A DNA stretch of 64,000 nucleotides from Planctomycetota bacterium (GTDB lineage: Bacteria > Planctomycetota > UBA1135 > UBA2386), in the NCBI GenBank assembly GCA_016794425.1, contig JAEUHR010000023.1:267387-331386 (forward strand), in the 5' to 3' direction. Below the pieces are notes generated by a model. It did not search any database. It was given only the letters and a program-made list of their open reading frames with translations, and had not been told where the DNA came from. Both the position numbers and the translations under genes were made by a program. Of this stretch, positions 45,856 through 54,641 are shown piece after piece. Within the stretch, counting starts at the first letter, position 1. Every line of letters starts with the position of its first letter.

Positions 45856-47650
45856 CGGCAGCCGGCGGCGTCGCCTTGGCGAGGAACAGCACCGCGAAGC
45901 AGGTCGCGTCGAGCAGCAACGTGCTCGCCTGCTCGGCGCGGAACGAACCGTTGGCCTGCTGCTGCGACAGCAGCTGCAGCGCGCCTTCGTAGTACCAGTC
46001 GCGGCCCTGCAGCCAGGCGACGCCCGCCAGTTCGCACGACCGCTCGAGGCCGTAGAGCCAGTAGTAGACGTGGTGGTCGGCACGCTCCGCGTAGCCGGGG
46101 TTGCAGCGCACCGAGAACTCGGCGGCGAGCCACGCGAACGCGTCGTCGATCGCGCCGTCGATGCGCTGCAGCAGCGCGCGGTCCGGTTTGCCGGCCGCGA
46201 GCAGGCCGGCCCGCGCCAGCAGCAGGCCGCTGACCCCGGCGCTGGTCATCGAGCCGAACGGCGGCTCGTCGCGTTCCTGGTAGGCGAAGCCGCGCGCGGT
46301 GGCGCCGACCTCGACGGCCTTCGGCTCGTGGTCGCTGCCGGCCGCCTCGCGCAGCGCGTCGTGGCCCGTGCGCGCGAGCCGCAGCCGCGCCCCGGGTTCG
46401 GCCTGCACGGCCAACAGGTGCCGCGCCGCCGCCGCGAACGCCGCCGGCGGCACCTCGAGCCCGCAGGTGCGCGCCGACCACAGGCCGAGCAGACCGTACT
46501 GCTGCAGCGACGTGTCGTAGCGCGGCCCGGCGGTGTAGTTGAAGCGCAGCAGGTCGGCGCGGTCGACGCGCGGATCGACGTTGCCGAGCAGCCGCTCGAG
46601 CCACTTCTGCGCCGCCTTCGCGTCGCGCTCGTCGAGCTGGCGCACCGGCACCGCCGCGAGCTGGCCGTTGCGGATGCGTTCGGCTTCGCCCGACGGCGCC
46701 GACCGCGCGGCGACCGCCATCAGCGCGGTCGCCAGCGAGTAGGTGTCCTCGAGGCGGCGGCGCCGCAGGTCGTCGAAGCCGCGCTGCAGCACCGGATCGT
46801 CGGCCGGCACGCCGCCGTGCACCAGCGTCAGCAGCGCCAGCGCCAGCCGGCCGCCGCTGAAGTCGCGGTCCTCGCCGCTGCCCGGCGCGAGGAACGACTT
46901 CTTGCCGTCGATCGCGTCGCGCACGAAGCCGGCGCCCTGTTCGATCGCCGCGGCGACGCGCTTGCGGAAGTCGAAGTCCTGGTGGTCGCGCACGGCCACG
47001 AACCGCCACTCGTCCTCGACGCGCACGCGGCGGAACGCCTTCGGCCCCTCCTCGACGACGAGATCGAACTCGGCGCGGAACGCGCTCAGCACCGAGCGCT
47101 CGCGGTCGATGCAGCGCGTCAGCAGCAGCGTGCCCTGCGCGTCGGGCAGGCAGAACGCGCGCAGCCGGTCGGCGTGTTCGCGCGGCTCGCCGGCGGCGGC
47201 GGCCGGCAGCCTGCACTGCACGGTGGCGCGCAGCGTCTCGGCGCCGCCGGCGCCGCGCGCCCAGCTGCCGCTGACCGTGACGTCACCGAACGGCAGCAGC
47301 CGCGGGAAGCGGCCCCGCACGCCGCTGCCGAGGTCGCAGGCGAGCGCGCGGGCGAGATCGCGCAGGTCGCGCACCGGACCGGTCAGCGCGCGCTGCTCGC
47401 GGTCGAGTTCGCCGTGGCAGACCCACGGCGCCGGCGGCAGCCGGTGCAGGCAGCGGTCCGGCGCCTTGCCGCCGGTCGGGGCCACCCGGGCCTCGCCGGC
47501 GCTGCGCACGACCGCGCTGGCCGCGGCGCGCCATTCGCGCCGGTACTCGACCGCGCCGCGCGGCGGAATGCGCCACACGGCATCCTGCGCCAGCACACCG
47601 CCGGCGGCCAGCAGCAGACAACCACAGCACCGGACCAGGCATCGGCTCAT
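45842..47650 (-). CDS. Secreted alpha-toroid-like (prenyltransferase/squalene-cyclase fold) protein
   Basis: The protein has 602 residues with a signal peptide (LVRCCGCLLLAAGGVLAQ) at the ATG at 47650. The second half has repeating helical phrases ending in a residue pattern of toroid folds: DTSLQQYGLLGLWSARTCGL, SAGVSGLLLARAGLLAAGKP, DDAFAWLAAEFSVRCNPGYA, YYWLYGLERSCELAG and LLSQQQANGSFRAEQASTLL. These look like the QW-type repeats of squalene cyclases, pectate-lyase-like or alpha-2-macroglobulin-like toroids without the DxDD active site. Function unknown; possibly a binding protein. Tail-to-tail overlap with the kinase fusion gene. Confidence 0.75.
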
Positions 47651-47717
47651 GCCCCCATGTCGCGGACCGGGGGCATCGGCGGCGTCGCGCTTGCCTGCGG
47701 GCCGGCGCTCGGCTCCC

Positions 47718-47849
47718 ATGGCCCGCATGTTCGCCCACATCACGCCGCTCGAAGCCCCGATCGTCTGGTTCGCGTTCGCCGCCGGCCTCGCCACCGGAGC
47801 GATCGCCACCTGGCTGCTGCTGCGCCGCCGCGCCGGCGAAGACGCCTGA
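47718..47849 (+). CDS. Micro membrane protein (43 residues)
   Basis: This short frame reads MARMFAHITPLEAPIVWFAF and then a hydrophobic helix AAGLATGAIATWLLL followed by basic RRR and an acidic end. It is a single-spanning protein with positive-inside topology. The gene lies between divergent starts (47650 minus) and 13 bases upstream of the ThyX-like gene. The TM pattern and spacing make it credible; no homologue is recognised. It could be a companion of the ThyX-like protein. Confidence 0.55.
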   Translation: MARMFAHITPLEAPIVWFAFAAGLATGAIATWLLLRRRAGEDA

Positions 47850-47862
47850 TCCGCGACCGGCG

Positions 47863-49485
47863 ATGGTCTACTCCGACTTCGAACGGCGGCTGCTGGCGAC
47901 CTACTTCTCGGTCGTCGACGGACCCGAGCACGGCGACGTCTACCTGGTGCGCAACCTGCCGCAGGAAGTCGCGGCGACGCTGAACGGCGTCTACTCGCGC
48001 AGCAGCAAGTCGATGCGCGACCAGTTCCTCGACCGCCTGCGCCAGGGCCTCGAAGCCCAGGGGCGGCGGCTCGAAGACCTGCCGCTCGGCCAGGCGGCCG
48101 GCGACGTGCTGTCGTCGGTGATGGCCGACAAGTCGGGCCAGTTCCTGAAGACCTACGCGATCGACCACGGCCACAATTCGCTGCGCGAAGGTTCGGTCGT
48201 GCACCTCGCGGTCGAACGCGTGTCGCAGCTGGTGACGCGCTTCGTGCAGCGCGAACGCCGCTGCAGCTTCGAAGAGTCGTCGACGCGCTACATCTCGTTC
48301 TCGGCCGAGACGCACTGGCGCGATCCCGACGTGACCGCGGCCGGCGGCGACGTCGCCGCCGCCTACGAGTCGGTGCTCGCGGACACGTTCGCGCTCTACA
48401 CCGAGGCCAGCGCACGCCTGCTCGCGCACCTGCAGCGCGTGCGGCCGCTGCAGCCCGGCGAGAAGGAAGCCGCGTGGCAACGCACGCTGAAGGCCGAGGC
48501 GTTCGACGCGGCGCGCTACCTGCTGACGCCGGCGATCCTGACCAAGTGGGGCATGGTGGTCGACGCGCGCACGCTGTGCGACGTCGTCACCGAACTGCGC
48601 AGCCACCCGCTGGCCGAGTTCCGGCTGGTCGGCGAACGCATGCAGCGGCAGGCCGAGCACGCGCTGCCGACGCTGCTGCAGCACGCGAAGCCGAACGCGT
48701 TCCTGCAGGCGCTGCAGCGCGAACTGCCGCGGCTCGCCGCCGAACTGGGTGTCGCCGCCGCCGCGCCGCACCGCGGTGCCGCGGCGGGCCACACCGCGCT
48801 GCTCGCGCACGACCCGCAGCTCGACGACCGCCTGCTGGCGTCGCTGCTGTACGAACACGGCCAGGTGCCGTTCGCGCAACTGCTGGCGCGCGTGCAGGCG
48901 CTGACGTCCGGCCAGCGCCAGGACCTGCTGCAGCAGGTGATGGCGGCGCGTGGCCCGCACGACGGCTGGCCGATCGGGCTCGAAGGCGCGCAGCCGTTCG
49001 AGTTCGAGGTGCTGCTGGACTTCGGCGCCTACCGCGACATCGGCCGCCACCGCAAGGGCTTCCAGCAGCAGCAGACGCTGACCACCGCGCACGGCTTCGC
49101 GGTGCCGCCGCTGGTCGAGGAAGCCGGGCTCGCAGCCGCCTACGGCGATGTGCTGGAGCGCGCCGCCGCCGCGCAGCAGCGCGTCGCGCAGCGTTTCCCG
49201 CTGGCCGCCGGCTACGTGACGCCGTTCGCGTTCCTGCAGCGCGTGCGGCTCGTGTTCGACCCGCGCCAGGTGGCGTACTTCGTCGAGCTGCGCAGCGGGC
49301 CCGAAGGCCACTTCTCGTACCGCCAGGTGGCGCTCGACATGCTGGCGCACCTGCGCCGCGTGTCGCCGCTGTTCGCGCAGTTCGTGCGCGCCCGCGAAGG
49401 CACCGCGTTCCTCGGCCGTCTCGACAGCGAGATGACCGCCGACGAACGCCGCCGCCGCCGCATGCAGGCGGCCGGCGACGCGTGA
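47863..49485 (+). CDS. Double-length ThyX-like protein (FAD-dependent thymidylate synthase family)
   Basis: This 540-residue protein is about twice the normal ThyX length (~220-250). Each half has ThyX-like features: the N-half GHNSLREGSVVHLAVERVSQ and a signature-like R130-x-RR-x4-E-x-SSTRY143, which matches the RHRxxSxxxxSxRY motif with changes; the C-half FGAYRDIGRHRKGFQQQQTL, with Arg395-His396-Arg397 but no Ser. Such long forms occur in a few bacteria (for example chlamydial relatives), where the two halves form the active site. Thymidylate synthesis activity is plausible but unproven. Only seven bases separate its stop from the convergent gene at 49493. Confidence 0.7.
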   Translation: MVYSDFERRLLATYFSVVDGPEHGDVYLVRNLPQEVAATLNGVYSRSSKSMRDQFLDRLRQGLEAQGRRLEDLPLGQAAGDVLSSVMADKSGQFLKTYAIDHGHNSLREGSVVHLAVERVSQLVTRFVQRERRCSFEESSTRYISFSAETHWRDPDVTAAGGDVAAAYESVLADTFALYTEASARLLAHLQRVRPLQPGEKEAAWQRTLKAEAFDAARYLLTPAILTKWGMVVDARTLCDVVTELRSHPLAEFRLVGERMQRQAEHALPTLLQHAKPNAFLQALQRELPRLAAELGVAAAAPHRGAAAGHTALLAHDPQLDDRLLASLLYEHGQVPFAQLLARVQALTSGQRQDLLQQVMAARGPHDGWPIGLEGAQPFEFEVLLDFGAYRDIGRHRKGFQQQQTLTTAHGFAVPPLVEEAGLAAAYGDVLERAAAAQQRVAQRFPLAAGYVTPFAFLQRVRLVFDPRQVAYFVELRSGPEGHFSYRQVALDMLAHLRRVSPLFAQFVRAREGTAFLGRLDSEMTADERRRRRMQAAGDA

Positions 49486-49492
49486 GCACACG

Positions 49493-50176
49493 CTAGCGGC
49501 CGCGCCGGTCGGCGAAGAACGCCGCCAGCGGCCCGCTGCCCGCCGCGCCGACCACCGGCCACTCGTGCCAGCCGGCGAACCGCCGCGGCGGTCGGCCGCC
49601 GGCCTGCAGCTGGCGCAGTTCGATCGCGCCGCCGCCGACCGCGAGCACGACTTCGCGCGTGCTGCCGCGGCACAGCAGGATCGCCTCGTGCGGCACCGGG
49701 CCGAGGTCGCGCGCGATGCGATCGCGCACCTCCCCCAGCGGTGTCTCGAACCCGTCGAGGTCGAGCGCCGCGCGCTCGGCGCGGGCCCAGGCGAGCCACG
49801 GCGCCACGTCGTAGAGCCCGAACCGCGGCTTCGGCAGCCGCGGCGGCGCCGCGCCGGCACCCTGCAGCGCGTGCGCGACGAACCGCGCCGGCAGCGCGAC
49901 GCTGTGCTCGGTGACGTAGTGCACGAGGCCTTCGGGCCACACGAACGTGCCGTCGCTGAGGTCGGCGCGGCCCATGTCGGCGGCGCCGCAGGCGAAGCGG
50001 CAGTAGGACGGCTCCGGGTAGGTCTCGAGCACCTTGCCGGCGCGCAGGTGCGCGACGACAGCCGCGCGTTCGGCCGGCTGCCAGGGCCGCACCAGCAGCT
50101 GCGGGCGCGGCAACGGGCCGGGCGCCTCGTCGCGGAACCACCAGCCGACCACTTCGAGACGCGCCATCGACAGCAT
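49493..50176 (-). CDS. Conserved hypothetical protein
   Basis: The protein has 227 residues with no signal peptide. The first half has PWQPAERAAVVAHLRAGKVL and ETYPEPSYCRFACGAADMGR, then DLSDGTFVWPEGLVHYVTEH; this kind of compact Trp/Tyr-rich segment is conserved in a family without known function. The C-terminal part (ILLCRGSTREVVLAVGGGAIE) is beta-rich. The start may instead be the ATG at 50167. It lies six bases after the stop of the secreted hydrolase gene on the same strand and so is likely co-transcribed. No activity is proposed. Confidence 0.65.
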   Translation of the reverse strand: MLSMARLEVVGWWFRDEAPGPLPRPQLLVRPWQPAERAAVVAHLRAGKVLETYPEPSYCRFACGAADMGRADLSDGTFVWPEGLVHYVTEHSVALPARFVAHALQGAGAAPPRLPKPRFGLYDVAPWLAWARAERAALDLDGFETPLGEVRDRIARDLGPVPHEAILLCRGSTREVVLAVGGGAIELRQLQAGGRPPRRFAGWHEWPVVGAAGSGPLAAFFADRRGR

Positions 50177-50182
50177 CCGCGG

Positions 50183-52303
50183 TCAGCGGAAGCGCACGTC
50201 GACGGCGTTGCTGGCGGCGCCGGACGGCGCCCACGGCGCGTCCCAGACGAAGCCGATCGTCGTCAGCGACCAGCCGGCCAGCCATTCCTGCATCGGCGCG
50301 GCCGCGCTGAGGTCCAGCGTGCCGGTGGCATCGCCGGTCGCGTCGAGTGCGCCGAGGAAGCCGAAGAACCAGGGCACCTGCATCGACGCGGCGGAGAAGC
50401 CGACCAGCCAGTCCGGTTCGATCGGCACCGTCTCGCCGAGGAACGTCGTCGCCGGCACCTGGCCGGACAAACCGACGGCCAGCATGTAGGGCAGGCCGGC
50501 GCGCACCGAGCCGGCGCGCAGCGTCAGGTCGTACGGCGGCAGCGTCGCGAGGTCGAGCGACGCCGTCGTCGCGACCAGGCGCGGCCGCACCGGTTGCAGC
50601 GGCAGATCGAGCCACGACCCGCCCGCGGTCAGGCTGTGCACGACCGCGACCTGGAAGTCGTGGAACCGCGGCGCCGCCATCAGCTGCCGCACCGCCGGCG
50701 CTTCGTCGAGCCAGAGGTTGCGCAGCCGCAGCCGCACGGTGGCACCGGCCGGAATCCGCACGGCGATCGGCGGCAGCGTGAACTCGCGGTCCTCCGGCTG
50801 GTTCGCGACGCTGGTGCGCGACGCGATCGCGCGGCTGGCGAGCATCACCTCGGCAGCACCGGGCGCCGCCGGCTGCACGGTCAGCAGCGCCGCCAGCATC
50901 CATTCCGGCCGATCGGGCACGAGCCGCAGGTGCACGCGCGCGGCGTGCGTCAGTTCGCTCTCGGCCGTCGTCGTGCACGCGTAGACCCGCTCGGACAGCG
51001 GACAGACCTGCAGCACGTTGGCGAGATCGCGCACGGCCGGCAGATCGAGGTAGCCGGCCGGATCGAAGCCGACCGCCGACGGATCGATGGCCTGCGTGAT
51101 CACGCCATCCGACTGCGGTTCGCCGGGCTCGGTCGTGGCGAGCGACAGGTCGTCGTGCAGGAACCAGCGCGTCGCCGGCACCGCCGCCAGCGGGTCGACG
51201 ACGTGCGCGCGGCTCCACAGCGACGCCGGGTCGTCGCGTTCGGCCGCCGCCAGCGGCAGCTCGGACAGGATCTGCGGCGTCTCGAGTTCGACCTCGTTGG
51301 GCACGTTCCACAGGAAGCGGTCGAACCAGCGCAGCGTCAGCGCATCGCGGAACACGCGCTCGGCGGCGTTCGGCGGCGTGCCGTGGCCGCCGGTGCCGAG
51401 CAGCGAGCGGTGCGGGCCCGACAGGCTGGCGAGCGCCTCGAGCCCCGGGCGCGGATCGCCGAGGAAGTCGTGGTAGCCGTGCGTATAGAGCACCGGCACG
51501 GTCACCGGCAGCAGGTCGGCCAGCGTCGGGCGACCTTCGGCTGTGAGTCCCGCGACCAGCGCGGCCGCATCCTGCGCCAGGAACGCCGCGCGCCCGGTGG
51601 CCAGGAAGCCGGGGTCGATCGGCACACCGTTCGACGCGTAGTCGCCGGCGAGCAGCCGGGTGAAGAACGTGCTGAACAGCACGCCGTCGCGGACCCAGTC
51701 CGCGGTCATGTCGGGGGCCAGGTCGTGCGCGACGATGCAGGCCAGCGCCGGCAGCGCGCGCGGCGGCCGCCCGGCGACCGTGACGGTCTGCCCGCTGCGC
51801 GCCGCCGCGGCCCAGGCGTGCGCGCCGCCCTGGCTGGCGCCGGTGATCGCTATGCGCGTCGCGTCCAGCGTGCCGGCCCAGAGCGGCTCGCCGAGCACGG
51901 CGTCGAGGACCTCGGCGAGGTCGAGCAGTTCGTTCGGCCCCCACAGCGTCGACCCCTCGTGCGGATGGCCGACGTTGGCGGCGAACGCCTGGCCGTGGCC
52001 GCGCACGTCGTAGGTCCACACCGCGTAGCCCTGCGCCACCACGTCGAGCTGCAGAGCCTGGTCGAAGCCGCGGTGCTGGCCGAGCGGGTGCACGAACACG
52101 ACCAGCGGCCAGCCGCACGACGGGGCCGGCGCCAGCGGTCGGATCAACGTGCCGAACGTCTGGTAGCCGTCCGACAGCGTGACCGGCACCACCAGCTCGA
52201 ACTGCGGCGCGAAGCCTCCGTACGGCGGCGCCGGCCGCAGGCAGGCCTGGGCCGGCACGGCGGTGGCGAAAGCCAGCGCCAGGACGAGGGAGGCGGGGCG
52301 CAC
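50183..52303 (-). CDS. Secreted alpha/beta hydrolase of the X-Pro dipeptidyl-peptidase/CocE (S15) type
   Basis: This 706-residue protein starts with GTG at 52303 and a signal peptide ending VPAQACL. The catalytic core shows LVVFVHPLGQHRGFDQALQL, YAVWTYDVRGHGQAFA, the nucleophile elbow ITGASQGGAHAWAA and a later His in TGGHGTPPNA, with the general order of the S15/CocE class. A beta-rich C-terminal part of about 250 residues resembles the jelly-roll domain of that family and then the shared secreted module (DLTLRAGSVRAGLPYMLAVG, IEPDWLVGFSAAS). It probably cleaves peptides or esters outside the cell. It is divergent from the beta-lactamase-type gene at 52418. Confidence 0.8.
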   Translation of the reverse strand: MRPASLVLALAFATAVPAQACLRPAPPYGGFAPQFELVVPVTLSDGYQTFGTLIRPLAPAPSCGWPLVVFVHPLGQHRGFDQALQLDVVAQGYAVWTYDVRGHGQAFAANVGHPHEGSTLWGPNELLDLAEVLDAVLGEPLWAGTLDATRIAITGASQGGAHAWAAAARSGQTVTVAGRPPRALPALACIVAHDLAPDMTADWVRDGVLFSTFFTRLLAGDYASNGVPIDPGFLATGRAAFLAQDAAALVAGLTAEGRPTLADLLPVTVPVLYTHGYHDFLGDPRPGLEALASLSGPHRSLLGTGGHGTPPNAAERVFRDALTLRWFDRFLWNVPNEVELETPQILSELPLAAAERDDPASLWSRAHVVDPLAAVPATRWFLHDDLSLATTEPGEPQSDGVITQAIDPSAVGFDPAGYLDLPAVRDLANVLQVCPLSERVYACTTTAESELTHAARVHLRLVPDRPEWMLAALLTVQPAAPGAAEVMLASRAIASRTSVANQPEDREFTLPPIAVRIPAGATVRLRLRNLWLDEAPAVRQLMAAPRFHDFQVAVVHSLTAGGSWLDLPLQPVRPRLVATTASLDLATLPPYDLTLRAGSVRAGLPYMLAVGLSGQVPATTFLGETVPIEPDWLVGFSAASMQVPWFFGFLGALDATGDATGTLDLSAAAPMQEWLAGWSLTTIGFVWDAPWAPSGAASNAVDVRFR

Positions 52304-52417
52304 GGGCCGCGGAGCATACCGGGGGCCGGGTGGCCGGCCAGCCCGGGGTGGCCGACGCGGGCCCGCCGACCCGGCGTCTGGTATCACACGCCCCGCCGCC
52401 ACTGCCCCGAACCACCG

Positions 52418-53962
52418 ATGCCGACCCGCTCCTGCCTCGCGTCCCTGACGTTCCTGCTGTCGTTCGGCCTGGCGATGCCGCCGGCAACCTGCGCGGCGCA
52501 GACCCCGCTGACGGTCGACCAGGCACAGGCCGTGGTGCAGCGCGCCTACGAGGCCTTCGGGCGGCCCGGCCTCGCGGTCGCGATCGTGCAGGACGGCGAG
52601 CTGCTGCTCGAGGTCGCGCTGGGCCAGCGCGCCGAAGGCGCACCGATGACGCCTGGGACGCTGTGCAACATCGCCTCGTGCACGAAGGCGTTCACGGCCG
52701 CGGCGATCGCGCTGCTCGTGCAGGACGGCAAACTCGACTGGGACGACCGCGTCGTCGACCACGTGCCGGAGTTCCGCCTCGCCGATCCGTGGATCACCGC
52801 GCACATGACCGTGCGCGACCTGCTGAGCCACCGCTGCGGCCTGGTCACGTTCGCCGGCGACCTGCTGTGGTACGGCAGCGACCACGACGATGCCGAAGTG
52901 CTGCGCCGGCTCGAACGGCTGCCGATCCGGCAGCGCTTCCGCGAACAGTTCGGCTACCAGAACCTGATGTACCTGGTCGCCGGCCGCGTGGTGACGCAGT
53001 GCAGCGGCATGGCCTGGGAGGACTTCGTCGAACAGCGGCTGATGGGACCGTTGGGCATGGCCGCGAGCCGCGCCTGCGCGCAGCGGCTGCCGCCCGATGC
53101 AGAACGCGCCGTGCCGCACATCGGTGGCGCTGCGATCCAAGACCACGAGTTCGTCGCCTGCCGCCCCGCCGCGTCGATCTACGCGTCGGTGCACGACCTG
53201 GTGCCGTGGGTGCGCATGCTGCTGGCCGGCGGCGCGTGGGACGGTCGACCGCTGCTGACCGAGGCGTCGCTGCAGCAGATGTGGCGGCCGCACGTGGCGA
53301 TCTCGGACGCAGGTGCCGGCGCGGGCAACGACGACTTCCGCAGCTACGGCATGGGCTGGTTCGTCGGCCTCGAGCGCGGCAGGAAGATCGTGCACCACGA
53401 CGGCGGCATGCCGGGCTTCCTCAGCAAGGTCGTGCTGGTGCCGGCCGATCGCTTCGGCTTCATCGTGCTGAACAACGCCAACGACGGCATCCTCAACGAA
53501 GCGCTGCAGCGCGCCCTGCTGGCGCTGCGGGCCGGCGAGGACGGCCTCGCGGTCGTCGACCGACTGGCGCAGATCGCCCAGCGCTTCCATGACCGCGAAC
53601 GCAACGCCGTCGCGCAGCGCGAAGCGCGGCGCCAGGCCGGCACGCAGCCGAGTCTCGCCATCGCGGCCTACGCCGGCGACTACGAGGACGCGACCTACGG
53701 CGCCGCGGTCGTGCGACACGACGAGCAGGCCGGCCTGACGATCGAACTGGTGCCGTCGCGCCGCCGCCTGCACGGCTCGCTGTCGCACTGGCACCACGAC
53801 ACGTTCCGCGTCGACTTCCCGGACCGGTTCCTGCCGTTCGCGCTGGTGCGCTTCGAGCTCGACCAGGACGGCGCCGTGGCCGGGTTCCGCATCGACTGCC
53901 CGATCGCCGACTTCGACTTCGGAGCGCTCGACTTCCGGCGCGCGGCCGCGTCAACGCGCTGA
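52418..53962 (+). CDS. Serine hydrolase of the beta-lactamase/D-alanyl-D-alanine carboxypeptidase family
   Basis: The protein has 514 residues. The signal peptide ends near ATCAAQ. The catalytic S87-C-T-K90 (NIASCTKAFTA) is the class C-type SxxK motif, with the Tyr-containing FGYQNLMYLVAGRVV as YxN equivalent and IVHHDGGMPGF in the third-motif position. A C-terminal extension after residue ~400 is beta-rich (like DUF3471-type domains). The family acts on peptidoglycan peptides, esters or beta-lactams in the periplasm; resistance cannot be concluded from sequence. It ends 12 bases into the end of the convergent gene at 53951, so the two stops overlap. Confidence 0.88.
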   Translation: MPTRSCLASLTFLLSFGLAMPPATCAAQTPLTVDQAQAVVQRAYEAFGRPGLAVAIVQDGELLLEVALGQRAEGAPMTPGTLCNIASCTKAFTAAAIALLVQDGKLDWDDRVVDHVPEFRLADPWITAHMTVRDLLSHRCGLVTFAGDLLWYGSDHDDAEVLRRLERLPIRQRFREQFGYQNLMYLVAGRVVTQCSGMAWEDFVEQRLMGPLGMAASRACAQRLPPDAERAVPHIGGAAIQDHEFVACRPAASIYASVHDLVPWVRMLLAGGAWDGRPLLTEASLQQMWRPHVAISDAGAGAGNDDFRSYGMGWFVGLERGRKIVHHDGGMPGFLSKVVLVPADRFGFIVLNNANDGILNEALQRALLALRAGEDGLAVVDRLAQIAQRFHDRERNAVAQREARRQAGTQPSLAIAAYAGDYEDATYGAAVVRHDEQAGLTIELVPSRRRLHGSLSHWHHDTFRVDFPDRFLPFALVRFELDQDGAVAGFRIDCPIADFDFGALDFRRAAASTR

Positions 53963-54631
53963 CGACGCCGGCGAAGCACACAGCCGCTGCGCCAGCTCCG
54001 GCGGTTGCGGCGTGATGGCGACCTGACGCGGCGCGAGGCCGAACGCGAGCAGGCGCGCCCGACCGACTTCGTCCTCGACGAACACCTGTTCGGCAGCACC
54101 GAGACCCGCCGCCAGCAGGTCCCAGCGGTTGCGCACGTCGTCGGCGCGCGGCCGCAGCAACCGGCCCGCGCCACAACAGCGACGGCAGCGGTCGGCGTCG
54201 TCGTGACGGATGCACACGGTGCCGGTCGCGTCGACCAGCAGGCCGCGCTGGCAGACCACCTCGGCACTGTGCACGACGGCGAACGCGACGCTGCCCATGC
54301 GCTCGGCGAGCCAGCCGACGTTGGGCGACCCCGCGGCACCCGCACCGAGGTGCACGACCGTCGCGGTCGGGTGCACACGCAGGCAGCGCTGCAGTTCGAC
54401 CTCGAGTGCCGTGTGCTGCAGGCTGCGTGCGATGCGGGCCACCGCGGGGCGCCGCGGCAGTGGCACCACCGTCGCGCCATCCGAACGCGGCCCGGCACCG
54501 GACACGGTGGCGCACAACCACGCGACCTCGACGCCGAGGCGACGCAGTTCGGCCGCGAGCGCCGCCGCGGTGGCCTCGCTCCAGTGCGGCCCGGGCCCCT
54601 GGCCGGGCGAACTGACCAGCACGGTGCGCAT
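53951..54631 (-). CDS. Half-length GT4-like protein (N-terminal domain only)
   Basis: This 226-residue protein starts at 54631 with MRTVLVSSPGQGPGPHWSEA, the first Rossmann strand of GT-B enzymes. A Cys cluster (VCQRGLLVDATGTVCIRHDD, then ADRCRRCCGAG) copies the Cys-rich acceptor loop of certain GT4 enzymes, including the one at 3959-5299, and RLLAFGLAPRQVAITPQPPE is the usual domain-linker strand. The sequence then stops where the donor-binding C-terminal domain should begin. It may be a truncated remnant or a regulatory half that pairs with another protein. The gene is in good coding shape with overlapping ends, which speaks against decay. Confidence 0.6.
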   Translation of the reverse strand: MRTVLVSSPGQGPGPHWSEATAAALAAELRRLGVEVAWLCATVSGAGPRSDGATVVPLPRRPAVARIARSLQHTALEVELQRCLRVHPTATVVHLGAGAAGSPNVGWLAERMGSVAFAVVHSAEVVCQRGLLVDATGTVCIRHDDADRCRRCCGAGRLLRPRADDVRNRWDLLAAGLGAAEQVFVEDEVGRARLLAFGLAPRQVAITPQPPELAQRLCASPASSAR

Positions 54632-54641
54632 CGCCGGCAGG

